Shown here piece by piece: positions 7,110-16,287 of a DNA stretch of 64,000 nt (position 1 is the stretch's first letter; each line of letters opens with the position of its first letter). Where the stretch lies: positions 124,001 through 188,000 of the forward strand of contig CABIZD010000002.1 in the NCBI GenBank assembly GCA_902363125.1, read 5' to 3'. A model generated the notes under the pieces. That model was not told the origin of the DNA, did no database searches, and saw only the letters and a program-made list of their open reading frames with translations. The position numbers and the translations under genes are program-made. This stretch comes from Coriobacteriaceae bacterium (GTDB lineage Bacteria > Actinomycetota > Coriobacteriia > Coriobacteriales > Coriobacteriaceae).

Positions 7110-9555
7110 GCCGAAGCGCCCGAGCACCCTCGGGCTGCTCCTCGGCGGCACGGGCGGGCGCAAGGACGCCTCGAAGGGCGCGGAGGCCGAGCGGCAGAGG
7201 CGCCGCCGGGAGCGCGACCGTTCGCGCGAGATGGCCGCTTACGTCGGCTACGACGCCATGTACAAGGACGGAATCGCCCAGGTGATGCCCGGGGTGTTCA
7301 GCCAGACGGTCGAGTTCTCCGACATCAGCTACCAATCCGCGCGCAAGGAGGCGCGCGAGACGGCCTTCACCGTGATGAGCTCGCTGTTCAACTACTTCCC
7401 GGCGGACTCCCACGTGCAGCTCCAGGTAGTGAACGCGCCCATCCCCGCCGACGAGGTCGGCCGCAAGGTCTTCTTCGAGCCCGGGGAGCGCGCCACCGCC
7501 GGGCTCGCCGAAGAGTACAACCGGATCCTCAACGACAAGATGCGCGAGGGCGTCTCGAACCTCGTGCGCCACCGCTACCTGACCTACGCCGTGGGCGCCG
7601 ACGACGTCGACGCCGCGGTGCCCAAGCTCGCGCGCATCCGGGGCGACGTGGAACAGACGCTCGCGCGCATACGCTGCTCGTCGCGCGCCCTCGACGGCGC
7701 CGAGAGGCTCGATCTTTTGCAGGGGCAGCTGCGCCCGGGGTCGCGCTTCGAGTTCTCCTGGGACAAATTGTCCCCGACGTCGGGCGCGCGCACGAAGGAC
7801 TTCGTCATGCCCTCCACGCTCGACTTCAAGCCCGAAGGCAGGTCCGACTGCTTCTGCAGCGACGGGCGCTACGGCGCGGTGCTCGCGGTGCGCAGCTTCG
7901 GGTCGGTCATCGAGGAGACCTACCTCGCCTCCATCATCGACCTGCCGCTGCCGCTCAACGTGACGCTGCACGTGCAGCCCATCGCGCAGAGCGAGGCGCT
8001 CGCGCTCGTGAAGCGCCAGATCGACTGGATGGACAAGGAGATCATCGACGAGCAGATGAGCGCCGTGAAGAAGGGCTACGACTACCAGATCCTGCCGCCC
8101 GAGCTGCGCTTCTCGAAGGAGGAGGCCGAGGAGCTGCTCGACTTCCTGCGCAACAAGTCCGAGCGCCTGTTCGTCTACACGGGCCTCGTCTACACCTGGG
8201 CCGACAGCCTCGAGGAGCTCGACCGCCGCGTCCAGCAGGTGACGAGCGTCGCGCAGGGCTGCACGATCGGCCTCGAACCGCTCCACTTCCGGCAGCGCCA
8301 GGCTCTCAACTCGGTGCTCCCGCTCGGTGACAACCACGTCACCGTGAGCCGCTACCTCACCACGGGGCAGGTGGCTATGCAGATGCCCTTCGCCAGCCAG
8401 AGCCTCGACGAGGCGGGCGGAGGCTACTACGGGCAGTCCAAGGAGAGCGGGAACCTGGTGCTGTGCGACCGCAAGCGCCTGGCGAGCCCCATGGGCTTCG
8501 TGTGCGGCAAGCCCGGCTCGGGCAAAAGTTTCTCGGTGAAGCGCGAGATAACCAACACCGTGCTCGCGCACCCCGAGGACGAGGTCGTGATCTTCGACCC
8601 GGCCGGCGAGTACGGCAACCTCGTCGGCGCGCTCGGCGGCGCGAACGTCGAGCTCGCCCCGGGATGCTCGGCGGTGCTCAACCCCCTCGACACCGCCGAC
8701 GTCGCGGACCGCGCCGACGCCGCCAAGCTCGCGTACAAGACCGACGCGGTGCTCGCGCTCTCGAGCGCGCTCATGGCCGAGGGCCGCGAGGGCCTGCCGG
8801 AGCGCGACCGCTCGATCATCGCCCGCTGCGTCGGCGAGGCGTACCGGGAGTGCGCGAAGGACGGCCGCCTGCCCACGCTCGGCGACTTCCACGCGGCGCT
8901 GCTCGCTCAGCCCGAGCCCGAGGCCGCCGACATCGCGCTGCGCTACGAGCGCTACGTGAAGGGCGCGTTCTCCTTCTTCAACGGCCAGAGCAACGTGGCG
9001 CTCGACAACCGCATCACCAACATCGACATGCACGGCCTCGGCCAGAACATGCGCGTGTTCGGCATGATCACGGCGCTCGAGATGGTGCGCAACCGCGTGA
9101 TGGTCACGCCGCCGCGCCCCAACTACACCTGGCTCTACATCGACGAGGTGCAGAGCCTCTTCGCGCACCCGACGGTGGTCGAGTACTTCGCCCGCCTGTG
9201 GCGCGAGGGGCGCAAGTTCGGCCTCATCTGCACCGGCATCAGCCAGAACACGAGCCACATGCTGGCCAACGCCGAGGCACGCGACATGGTGCTCAACTCC
9301 GAGTTCTTCCTGCTGCACAAGCAGTCCACTGCCGACCTCGACGCATGGGCGGAGATGCTCCAGCTCTCCGCCACGGAGCGCGGCTACATCGGCGACGCCG
9401 TCAAGCCCGGCGAGGGGCTGCTCATCAGCGCCGGGATCCGCGTGCCCATCACCGACGACTTCCCGAAAGGCTCGCTCTACGACCTGTGGAACACCAAGCC
9501 CGCAGAGGTCGCCGAGCGCGAGATGCGCCGGGCGGCGCGAGAGGCGGAGGAATAG
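7078..9555 (+). CDS. VirB4-type conjugation ATPase
   Basis: The 825-residue protein has the two-part VirB4 layout: an N-terminal domain (IAQVMPGVFSQTVEFSDISYQ) and a C-terminal RecA-like ATPase with Walker A GKPGSGKS at 477-484, Walker B YIDEVQSLF, and the conserved RKFGLICTGISQN block. VirB4 energises assembly and substrate transfer of the type IV secretion system. The ATG at 7078 follows AAAGGAG and overlaps the PrgI gene. The coding sequence contains the odd palindrome GGGACAAATTGTCCC at 7760, written with AAA and TTG codons that are otherwise uncommon here. Confidence 0.93.
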   Translation: MSRARTNKENRPKRPSTLGLLLGGTGGRKDASKGAEAERQRRRRERDRSREMAAYVGYDAMYKDGIAQVMPGVFSQTVEFSDISYQSARKEARETAFTVMSSLFNYFPADSHVQLQVVNAPIPADEVGRKVFFEPGERATAGLAEEYNRILNDKMREGVSNLVRHRYLTYAVGADDVDAAVPKLARIRGDVEQTLARIRCSSRALDGAERLDLLQGQLRPGSRFEFSWDKLSPTSGARTKDFVMPSTLDFKPEGRSDCFCSDGRYGAVLAVRSFGSVIEETYLASIIDLPLPLNVTLHVQPIAQSEALALVKRQIDWMDKEIIDEQMSAVKKGYDYQILPPELRFSKEEAEELLDFLRNKSERLFVYTGLVYTWADSLEELDRRVQQVTSVAQGCTIGLEPLHFRQRQALNSVLPLGDNHVTVSRYLTTGQVAMQMPFASQSLDEAGGGYYGQSKESGNLVLCDRKRLASPMGFVCGKPGSGKSFSVKREITNTVLAHPEDEVVIFDPAGEYGNLVGALGGANVELAPGCSAVLNPLDTADVADRADAAKLAYKTDAVLALSSALMAEGREGLPERDRSIIARCVGEAYRECAKDGRLPTLGDFHAALLAQPEPEAADIALRYERYVKGAFSFFNGQSNVALDNRITNIDMHGLGQNMRVFGMITALEMVRNRVMVTPPRPNYTWLYIDEVQSLFAHPTVVEYFARLWREGRKFGLICTGISQNTSHMLANAEARDMVLNSEFFLLHKQSTADLDAWAEMLQLSATERGYIGDAVKPGEGLLISAGIRVPITDDFPKGSLYDLWNTKPAEVAEREMRRAAREAEE
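7760..7774. repeat. Intragenic palindrome copy 1 (in virB4-like gene)
   Basis: GGGACAAATTGTCCC is symmetric about a central A and encodes Asp-Lys-Leu-Ser through GAC-AAA-TTG-TCC. The same word recurs in the same codon phase at 9766 and 16865. Confidence 0.7.
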
Positions 9556-9557
9556 GA

Positions 9558-11159
9558 ATGGCCGGCCCGAGCGAGGGCGGCGGGATGCTCGAGGTGGTCG
9601 GGGCGCAGCGCCGCGACGTACTCACCGCGGGCGACGTCGCGGAGACCGAGCGCGACGCCCTGGGAAACGTCTCGGAGGGTGCCGGCCCGCTCGACGAGGC
9701 GGGAGGCCCCGCCGCAACGGCGAAGGGGCGCCCTTCCAGGCCCGACGCGCCGGAAGGCGGGCTCGGGGACAAATTGTCCCAACCAGCCGGCGACCGGCGC
9801 GCGGCGGCCGCGATGCGCTCGCGCGTCGATGCGGCGAAGCTGGCGATCGCTCGGGAGGCCGTCTCCCAGCTCGACGACTCGGAGGAGCTCGAGGGCGCCT
9901 CGGGCATGTACGACGCGGGGCGTGCGGCCAAGAAGGCCGCGGGAAGGCTGCGGCAGAGGAAGGCGAAGAAAACAGCCCAAGGCAGCCGCAAGGCGGCGAC
10001 CGCCCTCAGCGCCCCAAAGGGAGGCGCGCGCGGCCCCGAGGCAGCCGGCGCGACCGCCCCGGCCAAGCATCAAGCGGCCCAGGCGGCCGCGCAGGCGTCG
10101 GGCGAGGCGGCCCGCGCTGCGGGGTCGAAGGGCGCCGCCTCCGCGATCGCGGGCGCGGTCTCGGACGCAGCGCCCGCCCTGCTCGGGGCGGTGGCCGGCA
10201 TCGTGGCCTTCGTCGCCTGCGCGCTCGCCGTCGCGCAGCTGCTGAGCGCGCTGTTCGGCTTCTGGGACGACGCGGCCTCCAAGCAGGGCCTCGAGGGGCT
10301 GCCGCCCTACATCACCTACGAGATGGTCGAGGCGGCGCTCGAGTGCCAGGAGGAGTACGGGCACCCGGCGGGCTGCACCATCGCGCAGATCATCCAGGAG
10401 TCCGGCCAGGGCGACCGCATGAGCCAGCTCGCAGAGCGCGACCACAACCTCTTCGGCATGAAGTGGTGGTCGGGCTACGCGGGCTGCCCCGAGGTGGCCG
10501 GCAAGGCGAACTGGGCCACCAGCGAGGAGTACGTGCCCGGCGAGCACACCCAGATCACAGCGAGCTTCATCCGCTTCACCGGCGACGCCGAGTGCATCCG
10601 CTTCCGCAGCAGGGTCTTCCTGCAGGCGCAGCGCTACTCGGGCAACGCCCTCATCCGCGAGGCGATCGAGAAGCGCGACTCGGACAGGATGGCCGAGGGG
10701 CTCAAGGACGCCGGCTGGGCGACCGACTCGTCCTACGTCGAATCCCTGAAGTCGATCATGGCGCAATGGGGCCTCTACAAGTTCGACTCCATGACGGTCG
10801 AGGACCTGAAGGACTCGACCGCGAACGGGAACGCGATCGTCGAGGCGGCGTACAGCCAGCTCGGCGTGCCCTACGTGTGGGGAGGCTCGACCCCCGGCAA
10901 GGCGCTCGACTGCAGCGGGCTCACGCAGTACTGCTACGCACAGGCGGGCATCCGCATAAGCCACTACACGGGTTCCCAGTACGAGGAGCTCAGGCGCATA
11001 CCGCTCTCGGAGGCGAAGCCCGGCGACATCCTCTACCGCTCGGGCCACGTGGCCATCTACATCGGCGACGACAGGTACATACACGAGCCGCGAACGGGCG
11101 ACGTGTGCCGCATAGCGAGCGGCATCAGCAGCTTCAGCTGCGCGCTCACCGCGAGATAG
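9558..11159 (+). CDS. Bifunctional peptidoglycan hydrolase of the conjugation apparatus (glucosaminidase-like plus NlpC/P60)
   Basis: The 533-residue protein has a long low-complexity Ala/Arg/Gly-rich cytoplasmic region (1-195), one transmembrane helix (about 205-235), a glucosaminidase/lysozyme-like domain (about 255-400; includes TIAQIIQESG and NLFGMKWW), and a C-terminal NlpC/P60 domain with YVWGGSTPGKALDCSGL (catalytic Cys) and GHVAIYIG (catalytic His). Such enzymes open the cell wall for the transfer channel, as VirB1-like or Tn916 Orf14-like proteins do. The ATG at 9558 is 3 bp after the VirB4 stop. Its N-terminal region carries copy 2 of the GGGACAAATTGTCCC palindrome. Confidence 0.9.
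   Translation: MAGPSEGGGMLEVVGAQRRDVLTAGDVAETERDALGNVSEGAGPLDEAGGPAATAKGRPSRPDAPEGGLGDKLSQPAGDRRAAAAMRSRVDAAKLAIAREAVSQLDDSEELEGASGMYDAGRAAKKAAGRLRQRKAKKTAQGSRKAATALSAPKGGARGPEAAGATAPAKHQAAQAAAQASGEAARAAGSKGAASAIAGAVSDAAPALLGAVAGIVAFVACALAVAQLLSALFGFWDDAASKQGLEGLPPYITYEMVEAALECQEEYGHPAGCTIAQIIQESGQGDRMSQLAERDHNLFGMKWWSGYAGCPEVAGKANWATSEEYVPGEHTQITASFIRFTGDAECIRFRSRVFLQAQRYSGNALIREAIEKRDSDRMAEGLKDAGWATDSSYVESLKSIMAQWGLYKFDSMTVEDLKDSTANGNAIVEAAYSQLGVPYVWGGSTPGKALDCSGLTQYCYAQAGIRISHYTGSQYEELRRIPLSEAKPGDILYRSGHVAIYIGDDRYIHEPRTGDVCRIASGISSFSCALTAR
9766..9780. repeat. Intragenic palindrome copy 2 (in cell-wall hydrolase gene)
   Basis: This is the second GGGACAAATTGTCCC, again read as GAC-AAA-TTG-TCC (Asp-Lys-Leu-Ser). 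It lies in a low-complexity region where the protein sequence is unlikely to be strongly constrained. Confidence 0.7.
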
Positions 11160-11168
11160 GAGAAACCA

Positions 11169-11888
11169 ATGCAGGGAAAGTCAAGGGTCATGGCCGCCGT
11201 CGCGGCAGGCGCGCTCGTCGTGGCGCTCGGCGCGGGCGCGGCGCGCTGCGCCATCGCCCCGCAGGAAAGCCCCCAGGAGCAGGCGCCGCCCGCGACGGCC
11301 GGCGCCCCTGAAGGCACTGACTCGGAGACTGGAAAGGCGACATCGGGCGCCGAGGCGCTCTGGAACACCGCGTGGACGGGCGCCAACGACCCGACAGCCA
11401 CGCTGCGGATCGTCGAGGGCGCCATGGTGGAGAGCTCAGGCGGCACCGAGCGCGCCTGGTTCTTCTCGGCCGAGGAGCCCTCCGAGGCCGGCGGCGCGCT
11501 CAGCGTGCCCATCGACGTCAAGGGAGCCGGCGACAAGGCGGGAGGCCTGTCGCTCATCCAGGTCTCGGGCGACGGGGACGCCCGCACCCTGGCCTGCGAC
11601 CTCCTGACGCAGGCCTACGTGCCCCAGAAGGCGCAAGACGGAGCGTTCTCCGTGACCGGCACCGACGACCGCCTCTCCGAGGCGCTGGGCGCAGACGTCG
11701 CCGCCATCGAGGAGGCCGTCGCCGGGAAGGCGGCGAAGGTGTCCCCGCAGGCGACGGGAGCCACCTGGGACAAGGAGGTGTGGCTCGACTACGCCGGGAA
11801 CGTCGCGTCGACGACCTTCACGCTCGACGACCCCGCCTCGACGGTGGTGACAGTCGTCTCGCGCGGCGGCTCGCTGGAGGCGATGTAG
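11169..11888 (+). CDS. Exported ICE protein of unknown function
   Basis: The 239-residue product has an N-terminal basic-hydrophobic signal (KSRVMAAVAAGALVVALGAG) with a Cys at about residue 27 in a poor lipobox context, then a Pro/Glu/Thr-rich linker and a globular exported domain with no motif I recognise. It lies between the wall hydrolase and the VirB6-like gene, so it is probably a wall- or membrane-associated component of the mating apparatus. Lipoprotein anchoring is possible but not convincing. Confidence 0.7.
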   Translation: MQGKSRVMAAVAAGALVVALGAGAARCAIAPQESPQEQAPPATAGAPEGTDSETGKATSGAEALWNTAWTGANDPTATLRIVEGAMVESSGGTERAWFFSAEEPSEAGGALSVPIDVKGAGDKAGGLSLIQVSGDGDARTLACDLLTQAYVPQKAQDGAFSVTGTDDRLSEALGADVAAIEEAVAGKAAKVSPQATGATWDKEVWLDYAGNVASTTFTLDDPASTVVTVVSRGGSLEAM

Positions 11889-11890
11889 CC

Positions 11891-12892
11891 ATGAGGGCGC
11901 TCAAGGCGCAAGTCCGCAGGGTGTTCGCCATCTCCGCCGCGACGGCGTTCGCCCTCTGCGCGTTCCTTCTCGTCCCCGCGCAGCCGGCATACGCCGACAT
12001 CGCCGGGGACGTCAACGAATGGCTGTGCGGCCTTCTGCGCGACTGCTGCAACTGGATGTTCAAGGCCCAGACGGGCGTGCTCGGGTCGATCGGCGCGAAC
12101 GGGATCCTCTCGGCCGACTTCGCGCACATGCTCACGAGCTCGAGCGACCTGACCATGCACGACGTCGCCCGCGGCGTGTGGCAGGTTGCCATCCTGCCGA
12201 TCGGGTGCGGGGTGCTCGGCCTGGTCTTCACCCTGAAGCTCATCGAGATCTCCCAGCGCATGGACGGCAGCCAGAGCCTTCCCGGCGTCAAGGAGGTCGT
12301 GTTCCTCCTCGTGTTCTTCGCCGTGTTCCTGTTCCTCATACAGAACAGCTTCGACCTGATGGCGTCCATTTACGAGGTCTGCGGGCTCGCCATCGACCGC
12401 GTCGAGGCGCTCTTCGGCGCCGGAGGCGCGCTCGACCTGCCCGAGGTGTCAGTCGTCACCACCGACGACGACATCCCGTCGCTCATCGCCATGCTTGTCG
12501 TGAGCCTCATCAGCTGGGTCGTGGTGCTGGCGGCCTACGTCGTCGCCCTCGTGGTCTGCTGGGCCCGCGCGCTCCAGCTCTACATCATGGCCGCGTTCGC
12601 CCCGATACCGCTGGCGTTCCTCGGCATGGACGCCACGCGCCAGATAGGCGTCGGCTACCTGAAGAGCTTCGGGGCGGTCTGCATCGCCGGCGTCATCATC
12701 CTCGTGCTGCTCATATCGTTCCCGCTCGTGCTCGGCGGGCTCACCGGGGCGAACCCCGGGACGGGCACCCCGGCCGACGCGGTCGCGAACGGGCTCACCT
12801 ACGCGCTGCAGTACCTGGCCATGTGCGTGCTACTCATCCTGGCCCTCGTGAAGAGCGGCTCCTGGGCGCGCGACATCGTGAGCGGCTTCTAG
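11891..12892 (+). CDS. VirB6/TrbL-like polytopic conjugation protein
   Basis: The 333-residue protein has a cleavable-looking signal peptide (ending at AYA, about residue 34), then a Cys-bearing segment (WLCGLLRDCCNWM) and about five or six transmembrane helices, including LVVSLISWVVVLAAYVVALV and the IMAAFAPIPLAFLGMD block typical of TrbL/VirB6 proteins. These form the inner-membrane part of the transfer channel. The ATG at 11891 follows the previous stop by 2 bp. Confidence 0.85.
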   Translation: MRALKAQVRRVFAISAATAFALCAFLLVPAQPAYADIAGDVNEWLCGLLRDCCNWMFKAQTGVLGSIGANGILSADFAHMLTSSSDLTMHDVARGVWQVAILPIGCGVLGLVFTLKLIEISQRMDGSQSLPGVKEVVFLLVFFAVFLFLIQNSFDLMASIYEVCGLAIDRVEALFGAGGALDLPEVSVVTTDDDIPSLIAMLVVSLISWVVVLAAYVVALVVCWARALQLYIMAAFAPIPLAFLGMDATRQIGVGYLKSFGAVCIAGVIILVLLISFPLVLGGLTGANPGTGTPADAVANGLTYALQYLAMCVLLILALVKSGSWARDIVSGF

Positions 12893-13002
12893 CGGAAAAG
12901 CGAGGAAGGGGGCGGTCGCCATGAGATAGGGGCGCCGCGCCGGGGCACGCGTCCCGGCGGATGAAGACAAGGACCGATTGAAAATGAAAAAGGAGGAAAG
13001 AC
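12893..13002 (+). other. 110-bp gap with a GC hairpin in the transfer operon
   Basis: The gap contains a stem CGCCGGG / CCCGGCG around 12940-12960 and then an A-rich leader AAAATGAAAAAGGAGGAAAGAC with a very strong binding site for the gene at 13003. The hairpin has no T-tract and may be a processing site that lets the following genes be translated at a high rate. Confidence 0.35.
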
Positions 13003-13461
13003 ATGGAAGAGAGGAAGAACGTGTACCTCTCGCTGCACAAGAGCTTCGTGCGAGAGGGCATTGAGTACACCGACCGCGCGACCGGCGAGGCCAGGACCTT
13101 CAACTCGGCGACCCTTCCCAAGGGCACCGTCGTCGACGGCGTGGACGTGGGAGGCTACGAGTTCAGCCCCATGTTCGTTAACGAGAGCCGCTTCAAGGGG
13201 GCCGACTTCCGAGACATACCGCTGCTCGCGAACCGCGAGGTGTGGCTGAGGAAGACGGTGATGGGCCCGGACGGCCAGCCCGAGCTCGACGAGGGCGGCC
13301 GCGCGGTCAAGGATACCGTGAAGGTCATGCCGGCGCAGCTCAAGGAGGCCGTTGACGCAGGGCGCTCGCGCTACCTCGCGGAGCGCGCCGAGCACGCCCG
13401 CCAGGCGAGCCGCGCCGCCGAGCACGAGGCGCCCCGCGCACAGCGAAGCGTCGAGAGATAG
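13003..13461 (+). CDS. ICE protein of unknown function with the shared LAERA tail
   Basis: The 152-residue protein reads like a small cytoplasmic beta-rich domain: VYLSLHKSFVREGIEYTD, NSATLPKGTVVDGVDVGGYEFSP and REVWLRKTVMGPDGQPEL. I recall similar proteins in actinobacterial mobile elements but know no function for them. The C-terminal 30 residues contain LAERAEHARQASRAA, closely matching the ends of the products at 3415 and 4006. AAGGAGG directly precedes the ATG. It sits between the VirB6-like gene and the surface-protein gene and is probably expressed with both. Confidence 0.72.
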   Translation: MEERKNVYLSLHKSFVREGIEYTDRATGEARTFNSATLPKGTVVDGVDVGGYEFSPMFVNESRFKGADFRDIPLLANREVWLRKTVMGPDGQPELDEGGRAVKDTVKVMPAQLKEAVDAGRSRYLAERAEHARQASRAAEHEAPRAQRSVER

Positions 13462-13473
13462 GGAGGCGGAAAG

Positions 13474-16215
13474 ATGAACGCAGCGAAAGACTGCACCCTG
13501 CAGGAAAAGCTCCTCCGATGCGCCATGGCGCTCATCCTGGCGGCGGGGGCGCTGCTCGCCTCCGTGGCGGCCTCGCCCGCCTACGCCGCGCCGAGCACGG
13601 TAGACGTGTCCATCGGCGGCAAGATCCCCTACGGCGGCTTCGCCACCACGTGGATGAGCGCCGACGGGAACATCGCCTACTGCGCCGAGCCCTCGTCCCC
13701 GACGCCCGCGCCGGGCTCCTACTCGACGAGCCCCGTGCCGAGCGGCGACGTAACAGCGGCGATCTGGTACTCGTTCGGCTCTCCCGGCTTCGACGCGTCG
13801 ATGTTCCCGGGCAGCTGGTACGACGGCGGCGGCTGGGACGACGCGAAGTACGCCGCGGCGAGCCATGTGCTCATCGCCTACGCCTACTCTGGGTCCGAGT
13901 CGGCTGCCACGCACGGCACGAGCGCCGAGTTCGCCTCCTGGGCGAAATCCGAGCTGATCGGCGGGACCTTCGCCAAGATGAAGGCGGGCGCCGGCAAGGT
14001 ATCCGCCGGGTTCGAGGCGTTCTGCGTCAGGACCGGCGGCGGCTCCCAGACGCTCGTGAGCTTCAGCTGGTCCGCAGGCGGAGTCAAGGTCGCCAAAACG
14101 GACTCCGAGGCGGGCGCGGAGCCCCAGGGCGACGCCTCGCTCGACGGCGCGAGCTTCTCCGTCGTTAACGAGACCGGCCGCTACGTGCTGGTCGGCGGCA
14201 AATACTACGCCGACGGTGAGGTATGCGCCACGATCAAGACCGCGCCCGAGGACGGGTCGCACGTCGCCGCGACCGGCGCCGACGCGCTTCCCGCGGGCAA
14301 TTACCGCATCGTCGAGTCCGGCGCGCCCGAGGGCTACGACGCCAGCGACGCCCCCGTCACGTTCACCGTGAAGGCCGGCGAGCTGCGCGACCTCACGGGC
14401 GACCCCGTGACCGACGAGGTCTTCCGCGGCGGCGTGCAGGTGACCAAGTCCGACAAGGAGCTGCAGGCGTCCGAGGCGCTCGCGGGCAGCGGCCACAAGG
14501 AGGCGCCTGGCGAGCACCCCGGCCTCGACGGGATCGAGTTCACCGTCACGAACCGCTCGGCGCACAAGGTCCTCGTTGACGGCGAGTGGCGCAAGCCGGG
14601 CGAGGCCGTGGCCACGCTGACCACCGCATGGAACGACGAGGCCGGCGCCTACACCGCGCAGACCGCGGCCAACGCACTGCCGTACGGAACCTACGACGTG
14701 CGGGAGACGGCGACGAACGGGAGCTACCTGCTGACCGACGGCGAGCCCCGCACCTTCGAGGTCCGCACCGGCGGCGAGATCGTGAGCGCCTCCGCGGACG
14801 GCGCCGCGCTCGAGTTCCGCGACCAGGTGGTGCGCAACGACCTCGAGCTCTCCAAGAAGAGCGAGTCCGACAACGCCGGCCTCAAGGTTCCGTTCGCCAT
14901 CGAGAACGCGGCTACCGGCGAGATTCACGTGCTGGTCACGGACCGCAACGGCGACGCGTCGACCGCGAGCAGCTGGAACAAGCACTCGAGGGACACCAAC
15001 GCCAACGACGCCCTGCTCGGCCATGAGGGCCCGATTGCTGTCGCCGACATGGACCCGAAAGCCGGCATCTGGTTCTCGCTCGGCGAGGACGGCTCCTCGG
15101 CGCCGGTCGACGACTCGCTGGCGGCCCTGCCGTACGGCGCCTACACCATGACCGAGCTGCGCTGCGATGCCAACGAGGGCCTCGAGCTCATCACGAGGAG
15201 CTTCTGGATCGATCGCGACTCGACGGTCGCGAAGGCCGTGTGGATGGGCCTTGACGACCAGGAGGGCCCGCGCATCTCCACCACGGCAAAGGACGGGGCG
15301 GACGGCGACAAGGACGTCTCGGCCGACGCCGAGGCCAAGGTCGTCGACGCCGTCGCCTACGAGGGCCTGAAGGCCGGCGAGGAGTACGAGCTCTCGGCCA
15401 CCCTCGTCGACAAGGCGACCGGCGAGCCCGTGACCGACGCCTCGGGCATGCCCGTGGAGGCCAAGGCCGAGTTCGCCCCCGCGCTCTCGACGGGCAGCCG
15501 GGACGTCGAGATTTCCTTCGACGCGAGCCTGCTCGGCGGCCGCGACCTGGTCGTGTTCGAGAGCCTACGCAAGGACGGAGCCGAGGTGGCGTCGCACGCG
15601 GACCTCTCCGACGAGGGCCAGACAGTCCACGTCGCCGTCGAGGTGGGCACGCAGGCGGCCGACGCGGCCGACGGCGACCAGGTCATCGAGGCCGGCAAGG
15701 CCAAGGTCGTCGACACGGTGGCCTACAAGGGCCTCGTCCCCGGCGAGACCTACATCGCCGTGGGCACGCTCATGGACAAGGGCACCGGAGAGCCGTTCCT
15801 CGACAAGGACGGCAACGAGGTGACCGCGCGCACGCCCTTCGAGCCCGAGGCGCCCTCCGGCACCGTCGAGGTGACCTTCGAGTTCGACACCGAGGGCCTG
15901 GCCGAGGGAGACGAGCTCGTCGTCTTCGAGAAAGTCCTGGACTCCGCCGGCAACGTCGTTGCGGCCCACGAGGACATCGACTCCGCCGAGCAGAGCGTCG
16001 TCGTGGACAACCCCGACACGCCCGAGGTGCCCGAGGAGCCCTACGCCAAGACCGGGGCCGACGCCCCCGACGGCACTGGCTACGCCGTGGCCGCGGGGCT
16101 CGCTCTGACAGTCGCTGCGGGCGCGGGCGGAGCGCTCGCGTACCGCAAGCGCAAGACGGCCGGCGCAAGCAAGGACGCGACAGCCGAAGAGCCTGCCGAA
16201 GAGCCGGAAGAGTAG
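13474..16215 (+). CDS. Large LPXTG-type surface protein with SpaA and VaFE domains
   Basis: The 913-residue protein has a signal peptide (1-38, cleaved after AYA), a thioester-domain-like region (AYCAEPS near residue 70), two SpaA/Cna-B-type domains (about 205-310 and 325-440), a third related segment, two VaFE-type domains that form ester bonds (about 600-720 and 725-850, with VAYEGL...VVFE and VAYKGL...VVFE), and a sorting signal: PYAKTGAD, a hydrophobic helix and RKRK. The sorting motif is YAKTG rather than LPxTG. The next gene is a sortase. A cell-wall-anchored adhesin or pilin that stabilises donor-recipient contact is likely. A role in host adhesion is also possible. Confidence 0.88.
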   Translation: MNAAKDCTLQEKLLRCAMALILAAGALLASVAASPAYAAPSTVDVSIGGKIPYGGFATTWMSADGNIAYCAEPSSPTPAPGSYSTSPVPSGDVTAAIWYSFGSPGFDASMFPGSWYDGGGWDDAKYAAASHVLIAYAYSGSESAATHGTSAEFASWAKSELIGGTFAKMKAGAGKVSAGFEAFCVRTGGGSQTLVSFSWSAGGVKVAKTDSEAGAEPQGDASLDGASFSVVNETGRYVLVGGKYYADGEVCATIKTAPEDGSHVAATGADALPAGNYRIVESGAPEGYDASDAPVTFTVKAGELRDLTGDPVTDEVFRGGVQVTKSDKELQASEALAGSGHKEAPGEHPGLDGIEFTVTNRSAHKVLVDGEWRKPGEAVATLTTAWNDEAGAYTAQTAANALPYGTYDVRETATNGSYLLTDGEPRTFEVRTGGEIVSASADGAALEFRDQVVRNDLELSKKSESDNAGLKVPFAIENAATGEIHVLVTDRNGDASTASSWNKHSRDTNANDALLGHEGPIAVADMDPKAGIWFSLGEDGSSAPVDDSLAALPYGAYTMTELRCDANEGLELITRSFWIDRDSTVAKAVWMGLDDQEGPRISTTAKDGADGDKDVSADAEAKVVDAVAYEGLKAGEEYELSATLVDKATGEPVTDASGMPVEAKAEFAPALSTGSRDVEISFDASLLGGRDLVVFESLRKDGAEVASHADLSDEGQTVHVAVEVGTQAADAADGDQVIEAGKAKVVDTVAYKGLVPGETYIAVGTLMDKGTGEPFLDKDGNEVTARTPFEPEAPSGTVEVTFEFDTEGLAEGDELVVFEKVLDSAGNVVAAHEDIDSAEQSVVVDNPDTPEVPEEPYAKTGADAPDGTGYAVAAGLALTVAAGAGGALAYRKRKTAGASKDATAEEPAEEPEE

Positions 16216-16239
16216 CGGCGCTGCATCGATACCGAACCG

Positions 16240-16267
16240 GAGGCCCTGGGCGCCCGCCCGGGGCCTC
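16240..16267 (+). other. GC hairpin between surface-protein and sortase genes
   Basis: The arms GAGGCCCTGGGC and GCCCGGGGCCTC pair with a single mismatch and lie 25 bp after the surface-protein stop. No T-tract follows, so partial termination or mRNA processing between a highly expressed substrate and its sortase is more likely than full termination. Confidence 0.45.
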
Positions 16268-16287
16268 CCCTGCGAACGGGGGAGGAC

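Noticed and set aside
4191..9318. Long open frames antisense to virD4, prgI and virB4
   Set aside because: They are His/Arg/Val-rich mirror translations typical of high-GC coding DNA, and the sense strand carries all transfer-gene motifs.
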